Source: Synechococcus sp. NOUM97013 (lineage in GTDB: Bacteria; Cyanobacteriota; Cyanobacteriia; PCC-6307; Cyanobiaceae). Taken from it: a stretch of DNA of 64,000 nucleotides. Shown here one piece after another: positions 43,352 through 51,259 of this stretch. The DNA is taken from NCBI RefSeq assembly GCF_014279815.1, contig NZ_CP047941.1:682001-746000 (forward strand), in the 5' to 3' direction. Position numbers and translations under genes: made by a program. How positions within the stretch are numbered: the first letter of the stretch is position 1; each line of letters opens with the position of its first letter. The notes beneath the pieces were generated by a model that was not told the DNA's origin, searched no databases, and saw only the letters and a list, made by a program, of their open reading frames with translations.

Positions 43352-44941
43352 ATGAAAATCATTGTCAGCGATTTGGGTATGTCAGGTGTCTCCCGCCACT
43401 GGCGCAGGCGTTCCTCAGCCTTGCTCCTTTCTGCATTGGCATTGGCCACCGTTGGTGCAACCAGCCATGGCGTGAAGGCGCAGGTGCCTGAGGGCTACAC
43501 CACGCCGATCCCGGAAGAGTTGTTAACGCCCGACCAGGTGAACACCAGTGTGGGCACCTTCCGCTTCTTTGATGGCATGCCCGATGCCGCCACGGTTGAT
43601 ACCAGCTTTGACAATCTCAAGTTCATCCGTGCGTATGAGACCTTCCTCACGATGATGCCTGCGGCCAGCATTGAGATGCTGCGTGCAGGTCATGCTGGGA
43701 TGGGGGTGGATGCCTACAACAAAGTGATGTTGCTGGCACCGCTGAATTCCAATCCGCTGTTTCTCACTGGTAATACCGACACGGTCTATGGCTCGACCTT
43801 CTTCAATCTGAAGGAGACCGGTCCGATGGTGATCGAAATCCCAGCCGGCCTCGGTCCTGGAACCATCAACGATGCCTTTTTCCGGTTTGTGGCAGATACC
43901 GGTGCTCCGGGGCCAGACCGCGGCAAGGGTGGAAAATACCTGATACTGGGCCCGGATGATGCAGAGCCGGCGAACACCGACGGCTACTTTGTGTTCCGCT
44001 CTCCCAGTTACTCCAATTGGTTGATTCTGAGAGCCTTCCTTGATGATGAGGGTCAGCCTGATCAGGCTGTCGCGAACTACAAAGAAGGGCTCAGGCTCTA
44101 TCCTCTTTCGCTGCAAGATAATCCTCCTCCAATGACCTTTATTCAGGGAGGGGAGGGTATCTTCAATACGGTGCATGCAAACAATTTCCACTTCTTTGAA
44201 GAGCTGAACACGGTGATTCAGCGCGAGCCGATCAACCTGCTTGACCCCGAGCTCAGAGGCCTGGCCTCAGCGATTGGCCTGGAAAAAGGAAAGCCTTTTG
44301 CACCCAGTGCGCAGGATCGCGCTCTGCTTGAAGAAGCGGTGCAGGTGGGTGTTGCTTATGTGCGTTCTGACATGGGCAAGCCGCGCAATTCCGACGTCTA
44401 TTTCTATGAGGGCAAGCAGTGGTTCACGCCGTTTGGGGGTGGCAGCCACGAATGGTTGATTGATGGCGGCAAAGGGGGTCGCAATCTCGACGCCCGCAAC
44501 AATTTCTTCTGGGGTTACACCGTCAACACGCCAGCCATGGTGTTGAAGATGGTGGGCGTTGGCTCCCAGTACGGGGTTGTGGCGACGGATGCCAATGGTG
44601 CCTATCTCGATGGCAGCAAGACCTACAAATTCACGGTTGATGCTGACGTCCCGGCCAAGGACTTCTGGTCGATGGTGGTTTATGACCCCCAGACCCGTTC
44701 GGAGCTGCAGACGGATCAGTTGCTTCCCAGTAAGAACAGCAAGCGCAATCAAGACATGGTCGTGAATGCAGACGGCACCATAGATCTGTATTTCGGGCCT
44801 TCTGCTCCGGAGGGCAAGGAAGCCAACTGGATCCAGACGGTTCCTGACAAGGGCTGGTTCGCTGTGTTCCGTCTCTATGGGCCGCTACAGCCCTGGTTCG
44901 ATAAAACCTGGCAGCTCAACGATATTCAGCCTCTCGGTTGA
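43352..44941 (+). CDS. Exported DUF1254/DUF1214 protein, long type, copy 1
   Basis: A protein of about 529 aa with signal peptide SALLLSALALATVGATSHGV ending VKAQ. The start may be the ATG at 43352 (MKIIVSDLG) or at 43379 (MSGVSRHWRRRSS), the latter giving a more typical n-region. DUF1254 features are FLTMMPAASIEMLRAGHA and LFLTGNTDTVYGSTFFNLK; DUF1214 features are KDFWSMVVYDPQTRSELQTD and GKEANWIQTVPDKGWFAVFR. It contains MVIEIPAGLGPGTINDAFFR between them. It differs from the 375-aa type by an inserted central region. Function is unknown. Confidence 0.82.
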   Translation: MKIIVSDLGMSGVSRHWRRRSSALLLSALALATVGATSHGVKAQVPEGYTTPIPEELLTPDQVNTSVGTFRFFDGMPDAATVDTSFDNLKFIRAYETFLTMMPAASIEMLRAGHAGMGVDAYNKVMLLAPLNSNPLFLTGNTDTVYGSTFFNLKETGPMVIEIPAGLGPGTINDAFFRFVADTGAPGPDRGKGGKYLILGPDDAEPANTDGYFVFRSPSYSNWLILRAFLDDEGQPDQAVANYKEGLRLYPLSLQDNPPPMTFIQGGEGIFNTVHANNFHFFEELNTVIQREPINLLDPELRGLASAIGLEKGKPFAPSAQDRALLEEAVQVGVAYVRSDMGKPRNSDVYFYEGKQWFTPFGGGSHEWLIDGGKGGRNLDARNNFFWGYTVNTPAMVLKMVGVGSQYGVVATDANGAYLDGSKTYKFTVDADVPAKDFWSMVVYDPQTRSELQTDQLLPSKNSKRNQDMVVNADGTIDLYFGPSAPEGKEANWIQTVPDKGWFAVFRLYGPLQPWFDKTWQLNDIQPLG

Positions 44942-44978
44942 GATTTAAATCGATCTATTTCACTTTTCCACCTCAACC

Positions 44979-46532
44979 ATGACTGTTTTCAAGCATCTCC
45001 CATCCACTGTTCTTTCTGCCTTGTTTCTGGCATGCAGCGGCTCTGCACTTCACGCGGCTGATGTGATGCCCAAGGGCTACAACACGCCCATTCCTGTGGA
45101 TGTGTTGACCCCGGATTCGGTGACCACTCGAATCGGCACCTTCAATTATTTCGATGGTTTCCCCGATGACGAAACCATGCGCAAGGCCCGCCGTCAGGTG
45201 GACCTGGGCCGCGGTGTTCAGACCTTCCTGAATTTCATGCCGGCAGCCTCCATTGAGATGCTGTATGTGGGGCATCGCGATGGCTATGGCCTTCAGACCA
45301 ACCGAGATATCGGTGTGTTTGAAGACCTGATGAGTTCGGAGTCTCTCTGGCTCACAGGCAACACCGACACGGTGTACGCCTCCGCTTTCATTGACCTGAG
45401 CGATGGCCCGATGGTGGTTGAGGTGCCAGCAGGCACGGGCCCGGGAACGGTGAATGATGCCTTTTTCCGCTTCGTGATCGACATGGGTGGCCCTGGTCCG
45501 GACAAGGGCCGAGGCGGCAAGTATCTGATTCTTGGGCCCGGTCAGGAGGCTCCTGCCGATGCGGGTGATTATTACGTTGCCAGCACACCAAGCTTGATCA
45601 ACTGGGTGATTCTGCGTGGTTTCCTGGATGCGCAAGGCAGCACGGAGACAGCCAAAAATGCCTTCAAGAACGATCTCAAGATCTATCCCTATGCCCAGCG
45701 GGCCAATCCCGCACCGAATAAGTACATGAACCTCACCGGTTTGAATGTGAACACCATTCATGCCAACGACTTCAAGTTTTACGAGGAGCTGGATGATGTG
45801 ATCCAGCGTGAACCGTCGGAGGTGTTCTCCCCAGAACTGCTGGGAATGGCCTCAGCCATTGGCATTCAAAAAGGCAAGGCCTTCAATCCATCGCCTGAAC
45901 GCAAGGCATTGCTCACCGATGCGGTTGCCATCGGTAATGCCACCGCCCGTTCGATCCTGTTTGCCCCCCAGGACCCCAAGGCCTACATCTATCCCGGTAA
46001 AGCGGGGTACTGGCAGACCGGATTCCCCGGAGGCAGTCACGAATATCTCGTGAATGGCGGCAATGGTGGGCGCGACATGGATGGACGCACCCTGTTCTTC
46101 TACCTGGCCACGGTGAACACCCCGGCGATGGCTCTGGAACTGCCGGGCGTTGGTTCGCAATACGCCTTCAGTTCCAGAGACAGCAGCGGTGCCTATCTCG
46201 ATGGAGGCAACTCCTACAAACTCACCATCCCCGCCAATCCCCCAGCGGAACGCTTCTGGTCGTTTGTGGTCTACGACCCGCAAACCCGCTCGATGCTGCA
46301 GAGCGACGCAATGCCATACCCCAGCAAGAACAACAAGCGCAACACCGACATGGTGGAGAACGCCGATGGCAGCATCACGCTCTACTTCGGTCCGGAAGCG
46401 CCGGAAGGCTTGGAGGCCAATTGGGTGAAAACGGTTCCAGGTAAGGGTTGGTTCGGTATCTTCCGCCTCTACGGCCCAGGTCAGGAGTGGTTTGACCGCA
46501 CCTGGAAGCTCGGAGCGATTGAAAAAATCTGA
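44979..46532 (+). CDS. Exported DUF1254/DUF1214 protein, long type, copy 2
   Basis: A 517-aa tandem paralogue of the preceding gene, 37 bp away. The signal peptide is MTVFKHLPSTVLSALFLACS with cleavage near LHAAD. It shares GYNTPIPVDVLTPDSVTTRI, NFMPAASIEMLYVGHRDGYG, WLTGNTDTVYASAFIDLSDG, FWSFVVYDPQTRSMLQSDA and EANWVKTVPGKGWFGIFRLY with copy 1. The conserved blocks include many acidic and aromatic residues but no known catalytic triad. Function is unknown. It precedes the amine oxidase gene by 82 bp. Confidence 0.82.
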   Translation: MTVFKHLPSTVLSALFLACSGSALHAADVMPKGYNTPIPVDVLTPDSVTTRIGTFNYFDGFPDDETMRKARRQVDLGRGVQTFLNFMPAASIEMLYVGHRDGYGLQTNRDIGVFEDLMSSESLWLTGNTDTVYASAFIDLSDGPMVVEVPAGTGPGTVNDAFFRFVIDMGGPGPDKGRGGKYLILGPGQEAPADAGDYYVASTPSLINWVILRGFLDAQGSTETAKNAFKNDLKIYPYAQRANPAPNKYMNLTGLNVNTIHANDFKFYEELDDVIQREPSEVFSPELLGMASAIGIQKGKAFNPSPERKALLTDAVAIGNATARSILFAPQDPKAYIYPGKAGYWQTGFPGGSHEYLVNGGNGGRDMDGRTLFFYLATVNTPAMALELPGVGSQYAFSSRDSSGAYLDGGNSYKLTIPANPPAERFWSFVVYDPQTRSMLQSDAMPYPSKNNKRNTDMVENADGSITLYFGPEAPEGLEANWVKTVPGKGWFGIFRLYGPGQEWFDRTWKLGAIEKI

Positions 46533-46540
46533 GCGTTGCA

Positions 46541-46567
46541 GGCATGGCTCTTCACGCTTGCCATGCC
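46541..46567 (+). other. Hairpin between DUF1254 copy 4 and amine oxidase
   Basis: An 8-bp perfect inverted repeat GGCATGGC/GCCATGCC (46541-46548 and 46560-46567) with an 11-nt loop lies nine bases after the stop at 46532. No U-tract follows. It could be a processing or attenuation structure, or simply chance. Confidence 0.4.
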
Positions 46568-46614
46568 GATGCTCATGACCTGACTGCTTGCCCTCTTATT
46601 CAATTGAATGTCTC

Positions 46615-47964
46615 ATGGCTCAATCTGTTGATGTGGTTGTGATTGGCGGTGGTTTCGCCGGCATCACAGCAGCCCGTGATCTGCAAAAACGGGGTTTCAA
46701 AGTGCTCGTTCTGGAAGCGCGTGACCGGCTGGGTGGGCGCACCTGGAGTGAGGATCGCAATGGCTTTCATGTGGAGCTGGGCGGCACCTGGGTGCATTGG
46801 ACCCAGCCCTTTGTGTGGGCCGAAAAGGAGCGTTACGGCCTCGAGGTGCAAGAGACGCCAGGGTGTGTTGCTGAACGGGTGTCGATCAAAATTGATGGCC
46901 AGGTTCAGGAGCTGCAGGAGTCGCAGCTGGGTGAATTCGTCGAGGGCTTTGAACGCTTCTTCGCCGAGGCGAAGGGCGTGTGGGAGCGTCCCTATGACGC
47001 GCACCACTGCTGGGATGCGCTGTGTGAACGCGATGGTCTGACCGTCGCTGATCGATTCAATGCTCTTGAGCTCACGCCCTTGCAGCGCACCAGCATCGGC
47101 GGATTTCTGGAGATCCTCTGCATGAATCAACCGCAGAATGCCTCCTATGTGGAGATGATGCGCTGCTGGTCGCTCACCGGTTGGAATTACGAGCTGTTCA
47201 ACGACACTGCCGCTCGTTACAAGTTCACCAAGGGCACCGGTGCCTTGGTGGAGGCGATGGCCCGTGACGGTGGTTTCGATGTGAGTTTGAACTCACCTGT
47301 GCGGTCCGTTCAGCAATCCGATCAGGGCGTTTGTGTCACTACGGAATCGGGTGAACTGGTGATCGCCAAGCGGGCGGTGGTGACCGTGCCGCTGAATGTG
47401 CTGCACAACGTGGCGTTTGAACCACCTCTCTCCGAGGTGAAGTTGGAAGCGTCCCGCCTCAAGCACGTCGGCGGTGGCTACAAGGTGTTCTTTGAAGTGG
47501 AGGGTGACCCCGGTGCGGTGATGACCTTGTCCCGTTCCACCGATTCACCGCTGATCGGCAGCTTCACCTACAAACGTGGTGAACAGCACTCCGTGCTGGC
47601 TGGTTTCAGTCTGGAACCGGGAGCTCTGGATAAGTCGGTGGAGGAATGGCAGGTGGTGCTGGAGGAATTCATCCCCGGCGTGAGGTTGCTGTCCACCTTC
47701 GGGCACGACTGGGGTGCAGACGATCTTTCCCAGGGCAGCTGGGCCACCTATCGGCCTGGAACCGTGGCCCGCTTCAACGATGAGCTGCCGCGCCAGGAAG
47801 GCCACGTTTTCTTTGCTTCTGGCGACCATGCCCAGGGCTGGCGCGGATTCATTGAAGGAGCCATTGCCAGTGGCTCCCGAACGGCTGTAACGGTGGCCGA
47901 CAGCCTGAGCGCTCAGGCTGCCGGTGCCTCGGCGGAATCAGTCAAACAGCCAGCGCAGGCCTAG
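46615..47964 (+). CDS. FAD-dependent amine oxidase (monoamine oxidase family)
   Basis: A 449-aa flavoprotein. The FAD motif VVVIGGGFAGITAARDLQKR is at the N-terminus, followed by VLEARDRLGGRTWSEDRNGF, typical of the amine oxidase superfamily. The C-terminal flavin segment HVFFASGDHAQGWRGFIEGA matches the MAO pattern GxxxxWxGxxEGA. No signal peptide is present, so it is cytoplasmic. The start is the ATG at 46615. The real substrate (monoamine, polyamine or amino acid) is unknown. The 3' end overlaps the convergent outer-membrane gene by 27 bp. Confidence 0.85.
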   Translation: MAQSVDVVVIGGGFAGITAARDLQKRGFKVLVLEARDRLGGRTWSEDRNGFHVELGGTWVHWTQPFVWAEKERYGLEVQETPGCVAERVSIKIDGQVQELQESQLGEFVEGFERFFAEAKGVWERPYDAHHCWDALCERDGLTVADRFNALELTPLQRTSIGGFLEILCMNQPQNASYVEMMRCWSLTGWNYELFNDTAARYKFTKGTGALVEAMARDGGFDVSLNSPVRSVQQSDQGVCVTTESGELVIAKRAVVTVPLNVLHNVAFEPPLSEVKLEASRLKHVGGGYKVFFEVEGDPGAVMTLSRSTDSPLIGSFTYKRGEQHSVLAGFSLEPGALDKSVEEWQVVLEEFIPGVRLLSTFGHDWGADDLSQGSWATYRPGTVARFNDELPRQEGHVFFASGDHAQGWRGFIEGAIASGSRTAVTVADSLSAQAAGASAESVKQPAQA

Positions 47965-48957
47965 GTTCACGCCGCTTTGATCCACGCTGTAGGAGTTGCC
48001 ACCTCCTCCGGCGTAATCAAGGCCGAAATACTTGTAGGAGAGGGAGATCTGAGCTGAGTTCCCCAGGGCATAGGCAATGCCTGCCTGAGCGGTTCCACTC
48101 AGATCCTGCTCTCCACTCAGACCGAAACCGCCTGCATCGAGGTAGGCAAAGGCTTGCCAGTCTTCACTGATGGCGTAGGTGCCAAACACACCAATCAACG
48201 GTTGAACCCAGGTGTTGCCGTAGCTTTCACCGGATGATTTCTCCAGCTCACGGGTGTATTCCTTGCTGACGCGTCGTCCTTCCACGCTGAGTGAGGCTTC
48301 GCTGTCCAGCGTCCAGCTGGTGTTGATGTTGGCATCGATGATGCGAGCTCCCACCAGGCCGATGAAGCTGCTGCTGCCCTTCTCCATGCGTGGTTTCTGA
48401 ATGGCGCCCCCCCGGTAGCGGAAGGCCAGATCCACGATGGTTTGGTTGGCGTCAACGTCGAGATCCAGATCACCTTTCACCTTCAGGGTGCGCTCGCGCA
48501 GATAGCCAGGAACGCCGAGCTGATTGCGCAAAGGGTTGTTGGTTTCCTTGTAGAAGGACGCCGATTGACTGTCGGACAGGCTGCCGTGATAGACACCAGC
48601 CATGAAGCCCAAGCGGCCATACTCCACCTGCGCTTTGAAGGTGAGCGCCTCATTGATGGTGTCGAGCACATCGGAGATCGGAAGCGCTGCCTTGGATTTG
48701 TTGCCGTTGATCTCAGTGGTTGAGTAGGTGGTGGGCACCAAGAAGGCATAGAGATCGAGGTACACCCGCCAGGAATCTTCTTCGTCTTCGTCCGGTGTCA
48801 CTTCAAGTTCAACCTCTTCGGCCTGGCTGAGTACCAGCGGAGTGGTGAAGTCTGCAGCACTCGTCTCTTCAGCCGAGACGTTCTCGAGGGGCTTGGCTGC
48901 AACCTCCACAGTCAAGGTGCTCAGAGTTGCCAGAAGAGCCAGAGACAGCGCGCGCAT
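47938..48957 (-). CDS. Predicted outer-membrane beta-barrel protein
   Basis: A 339-aa protein from the ATG at 48957 with signal peptide MRALSLALLATLSTLTVEVA. It continues with an acidic linker (ELEVTPDEDEEDSWRV) and a beta-rich body with alternating patterns such as VYLDLYAFLVPTTYSTTEIN, LKVKGDLDLDVDANQTIVDL, QISLSYKYFGLDYAGGGG and the ending VNLGLRWLFD. The C-terminal aromatic strand is typical of outer-membrane proteins. No specific family is recognised. It lies between the amine oxidase and a second barrel protein. Confidence 0.75.
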   Translation of the reverse strand: MRALSLALLATLSTLTVEVAAKPLENVSAEETSAADFTTPLVLSQAEEVELEVTPDEDEEDSWRVYLDLYAFLVPTTYSTTEINGNKSKAALPISDVLDTINEALTFKAQVEYGRLGFMAGVYHGSLSDSQSASFYKETNNPLRNQLGVPGYLRERTLKVKGDLDLDVDANQTIVDLAFRYRGGAIQKPRMEKGSSSFIGLVGARIIDANINTSWTLDSEASLSVEGRRVSKEYTRELEKSSGESYGNTWVQPLIGVFGTYAISEDWQAFAYLDAGGFGLSGEQDLSGTAQAGIAYALGNSAQISLSYKYFGLDYAGGGGNSYSVDQSGVNLGLRWLFD

Positions 48958-49104
48958 CGCAGTCAAGAATGATTTTCGCGAACCGTAGGGGCGGCGCGGA
49001 CTCTCTGCTTTTAAAGCTGGTCCCAATCGTGCGGAATTATTGCGGCAAGGATTGGTCCTTGGCGAAGCAAGCTGTAAACAACGCCCATTAATGAAGCCAG
49101 ATTG

Positions 49105-50151
49105 ATGCTGTTCCGCCTGCTCATGACTCGCAACGTCTCTTGGCTTCTCGGTCTTGCTGCCCTGTTGGTTCCCACCTCTGTTGCGGCCCAGGACCAAGCC
49201 CAAACGCTGGTCTCCAATCCTGCTGATTTTGATTTCACTCCCCTGGAGCTGACCGAGCTGAAGTTGGCCCAGGCGCCGGATGCTGAGCAACCGCCAGGCA
49301 CCGGTAATCAACCGGTCACCGTTTCCCCAGATGAATCGCTTGGGCAGGAGGAGGATTCACTGGCGCAGGCGGCCCAGAACCCGATTGCCAGCCTGATCAG
49401 TGTGCCGATTCAGTGGAATTCGACGCCCAACACCCAGTGGGCACCGAACGTCACGCTTCCATCGCCGAATCCAAACGATCCACCCATTTCCACCAACTTC
49501 AAGGCGAATCAAACCCAGAACGTGGTGAACGTTCAGCCGGTGGTTCCCTTCAAGGTGAACGATGGCCTCACGTTGGTGACGCGCACGATCGTTCCCTTCA
49601 TCTCCCAACCCTGGGCGCGTGGAACCTCGATTCAAGCGATCGGAGACATCAATCCGTCGGTGTTCTTCGTGCCCACGATGAAGGGCAATTTCACCGTGGG
49701 TGTTGGTCCCACGTTGGTGATGCCAACCGCAACGGACAGCCGCCTGAGTTCCCAGCGTTGGAGTGCCGGCCCTTCCGGTGTTCTGGTTTACACCAAGGGC
49801 CCGATTGTGGCGGGTGGTCTGATCAATAACATCTGGTCGTTTGCCGGTGAAGGCAAGAGTGATGTCAACAAGATGTTGATTCAGCCTTTCCTCAACTACA
49901 ACCTGCCCAAGGGTTGGTATCTCACCAGCTCCCCGATCATCACGGCGGACTGGAACTCGGAAGACAACAAGGGCTGGACGGTTCCCGTTGGCCTCGGTGT
50001 GGGACGTGTGTTCGTGTTAGGCACGCAGCCCATCAATGCCTCTCTCAGTGCCTACTACAACGCTGTGAAGCCTGAGGTGCTCGGTCAGACGCTCATCGGC
50101 GATTGGACCTTCCGGGCACAGGTTCAATTCCTGTTCCCCACAGGCGGTTGA
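49105..50151 (+). CDS. Predicted outer-membrane transport-like beta-barrel
   Basis: A 348-aa protein. The start is the ATG at 49105; the ATG at 49123 (MTRNVSWLLGLAALLVPTSV) leaves a neat signal peptide ending AAQ. The body has many amphipathic strands, for example NVVNVQPVVPFKVNDGLTLV, GNFTVGVGPTLVMPTATDS, MLIQPFLNYNLPKGWYLTS and a C-terminal DWTFRAQVQFLFPTGG. It resembles the transporter-like outer-membrane proteins sometimes labelled neuromedin U or phenol-degradation MetA. It is divergent from the other barrel gene, with 147 bp between starts. Confidence 0.72.
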   Translation: MLFRLLMTRNVSWLLGLAALLVPTSVAAQDQAQTLVSNPADFDFTPLELTELKLAQAPDAEQPPGTGNQPVTVSPDESLGQEEDSLAQAAQNPIASLISVPIQWNSTPNTQWAPNVTLPSPNPNDPPISTNFKANQTQNVVNVQPVVPFKVNDGLTLVTRTIVPFISQPWARGTSIQAIGDINPSVFFVPTMKGNFTVGVGPTLVMPTATDSRLSSQRWSAGPSGVLVYTKGPIVAGGLINNIWSFAGEGKSDVNKMLIQPFLNYNLPKGWYLTSSPIITADWNSEDNKGWTVPVGLGVGRVFVLGTQPINASLSAYYNAVKPEVLGQTLIGDWTFRAQVQFLFPTGG

Positions 50152-50261
50152 TGCTGCTTTGATGGCTGCATTGGCTCATGCATTGATGGCGTTCAAGCCT
50201 TCATCGGGTCAATGCAGTCGTTGTTTTCGAATCATCGTCTCTGCTCAATCCTGTGTCGGCC

Positions 50262-51110
50262 ATGCGTGATCAACGTGCCCCGATGGTGGTGATTCCTGCC
50301 GGGAACTATCGCGTCGGTTCCGAGTCGTTTTATCCAGAAGAATCGCCGGTGCGCTCCATTGATGTGGAGGCATTTGCGATCGATGTGGCACCGGTCACCA
50401 ATGCCGAATTTGCCCGCTTCGTTGCTGATACTGGCTACGTGACGGTGTCTGAAAAGCCACCGGATCCTGAGCTGTATCCCAACCTGCCCCCCGAAGAACA
50501 ATGCCCTGAATCGGCGGTGTTCATTCCACCGCCGCCCAGCGTGGATCGCAGTCAGCCGCTGTCGTGGTGGGCCTTGGTGGAAGGGGCGGATTGGCGCCAT
50601 CCCCAGGGACCGTCCACCAGCATCGATGAGCTGATGGAGCACCCCGTGGTGCATCTTGCCTATGAGGATGCCGTGGCCTATGCCCAGTGGGCGGGGAAAC
50701 GCTTGCCCACCGCCGATGAATGGGAAGTGGCGGCACGTGGTGGTCTGGAGGAGCAGCACTATGCCTGGGGTTCTGAAATGACCCCCGGCGGCCAGTGGTT
50801 GGCCAATGTCTGGCAAGGGCCGTTCCCTTGGATCAATGAACAGGGTGATGGCTGGTTCTGGACCTCTCCTGTCGGCAGCTTCCCTGCCAATGGCTACGGC
50901 TTGCTCGACATGTGTGGGAATGTCTGGGAGTGGACGTCGACCTTGTTCCCAGTTCCCAAAGGTGAACAGGAACGACGGATTATCAAGGGCGGGTCGTTTC
51001 TGTGTGCGGAAAACTACTGCCACCGGTTCCGTCCGGCTGCACTGATGGGCCAGACGACGGACACCGCCACCTGTCACATGGGCTTTCGCTGCGCCTCGGA
51101 TTCAGTGTGA
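50262..51110 (+). CDS. Formylglycine-generating enzyme (sulfatase-activating)
   Basis: A 282-aa FGE-sulfatase-family protein. It converts the active-site Cys of sulfatases to formylglycine. It starts MRDQRAPMVVIPAGNYRVGS from the ATG at 50262, with the family opening pattern. Blocks include DVAPVTNAEFARFVADTGYV, VVHLAYEDAVAYAQWAGKRL, PTADEWEVAARGG and YGLLDMCGNVWEWTSTLF. The catalytic Cys pair C-x4-C is in GGSFLCAENYCHRFRPAA, matching the human FGE pattern. It has no signal peptide. It sits 149 bp before the sulfatase gene, its probable client. Confidence 0.92.
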   Translation: MRDQRAPMVVIPAGNYRVGSESFYPEESPVRSIDVEAFAIDVAPVTNAEFARFVADTGYVTVSEKPPDPELYPNLPPEEQCPESAVFIPPPPSVDRSQPLSWWALVEGADWRHPQGPSTSIDELMEHPVVHLAYEDAVAYAQWAGKRLPTADEWEVAARGGLEEQHYAWGSEMTPGGQWLANVWQGPFPWINEQGDGWFWTSPVGSFPANGYGLLDMCGNVWEWTSTLFPVPKGEQERRIIKGGSFLCAENYCHRFRPAALMGQTTDTATCHMGFRCASDSV

Positions 51111-51259
51111 GCTCGGTTGTGATTGTTCGTTGGTGAGCGCCACAAACTTGAGGCGCTGATCCCAATGGTGCGTTGTTGGTTGATGCTCACACCATTGACG
51201 TCAACTCATGGCTAATCAAGAAAAAGCTCCAAGGCCTCGTTGCCTCTCCAAAGTCTGCT

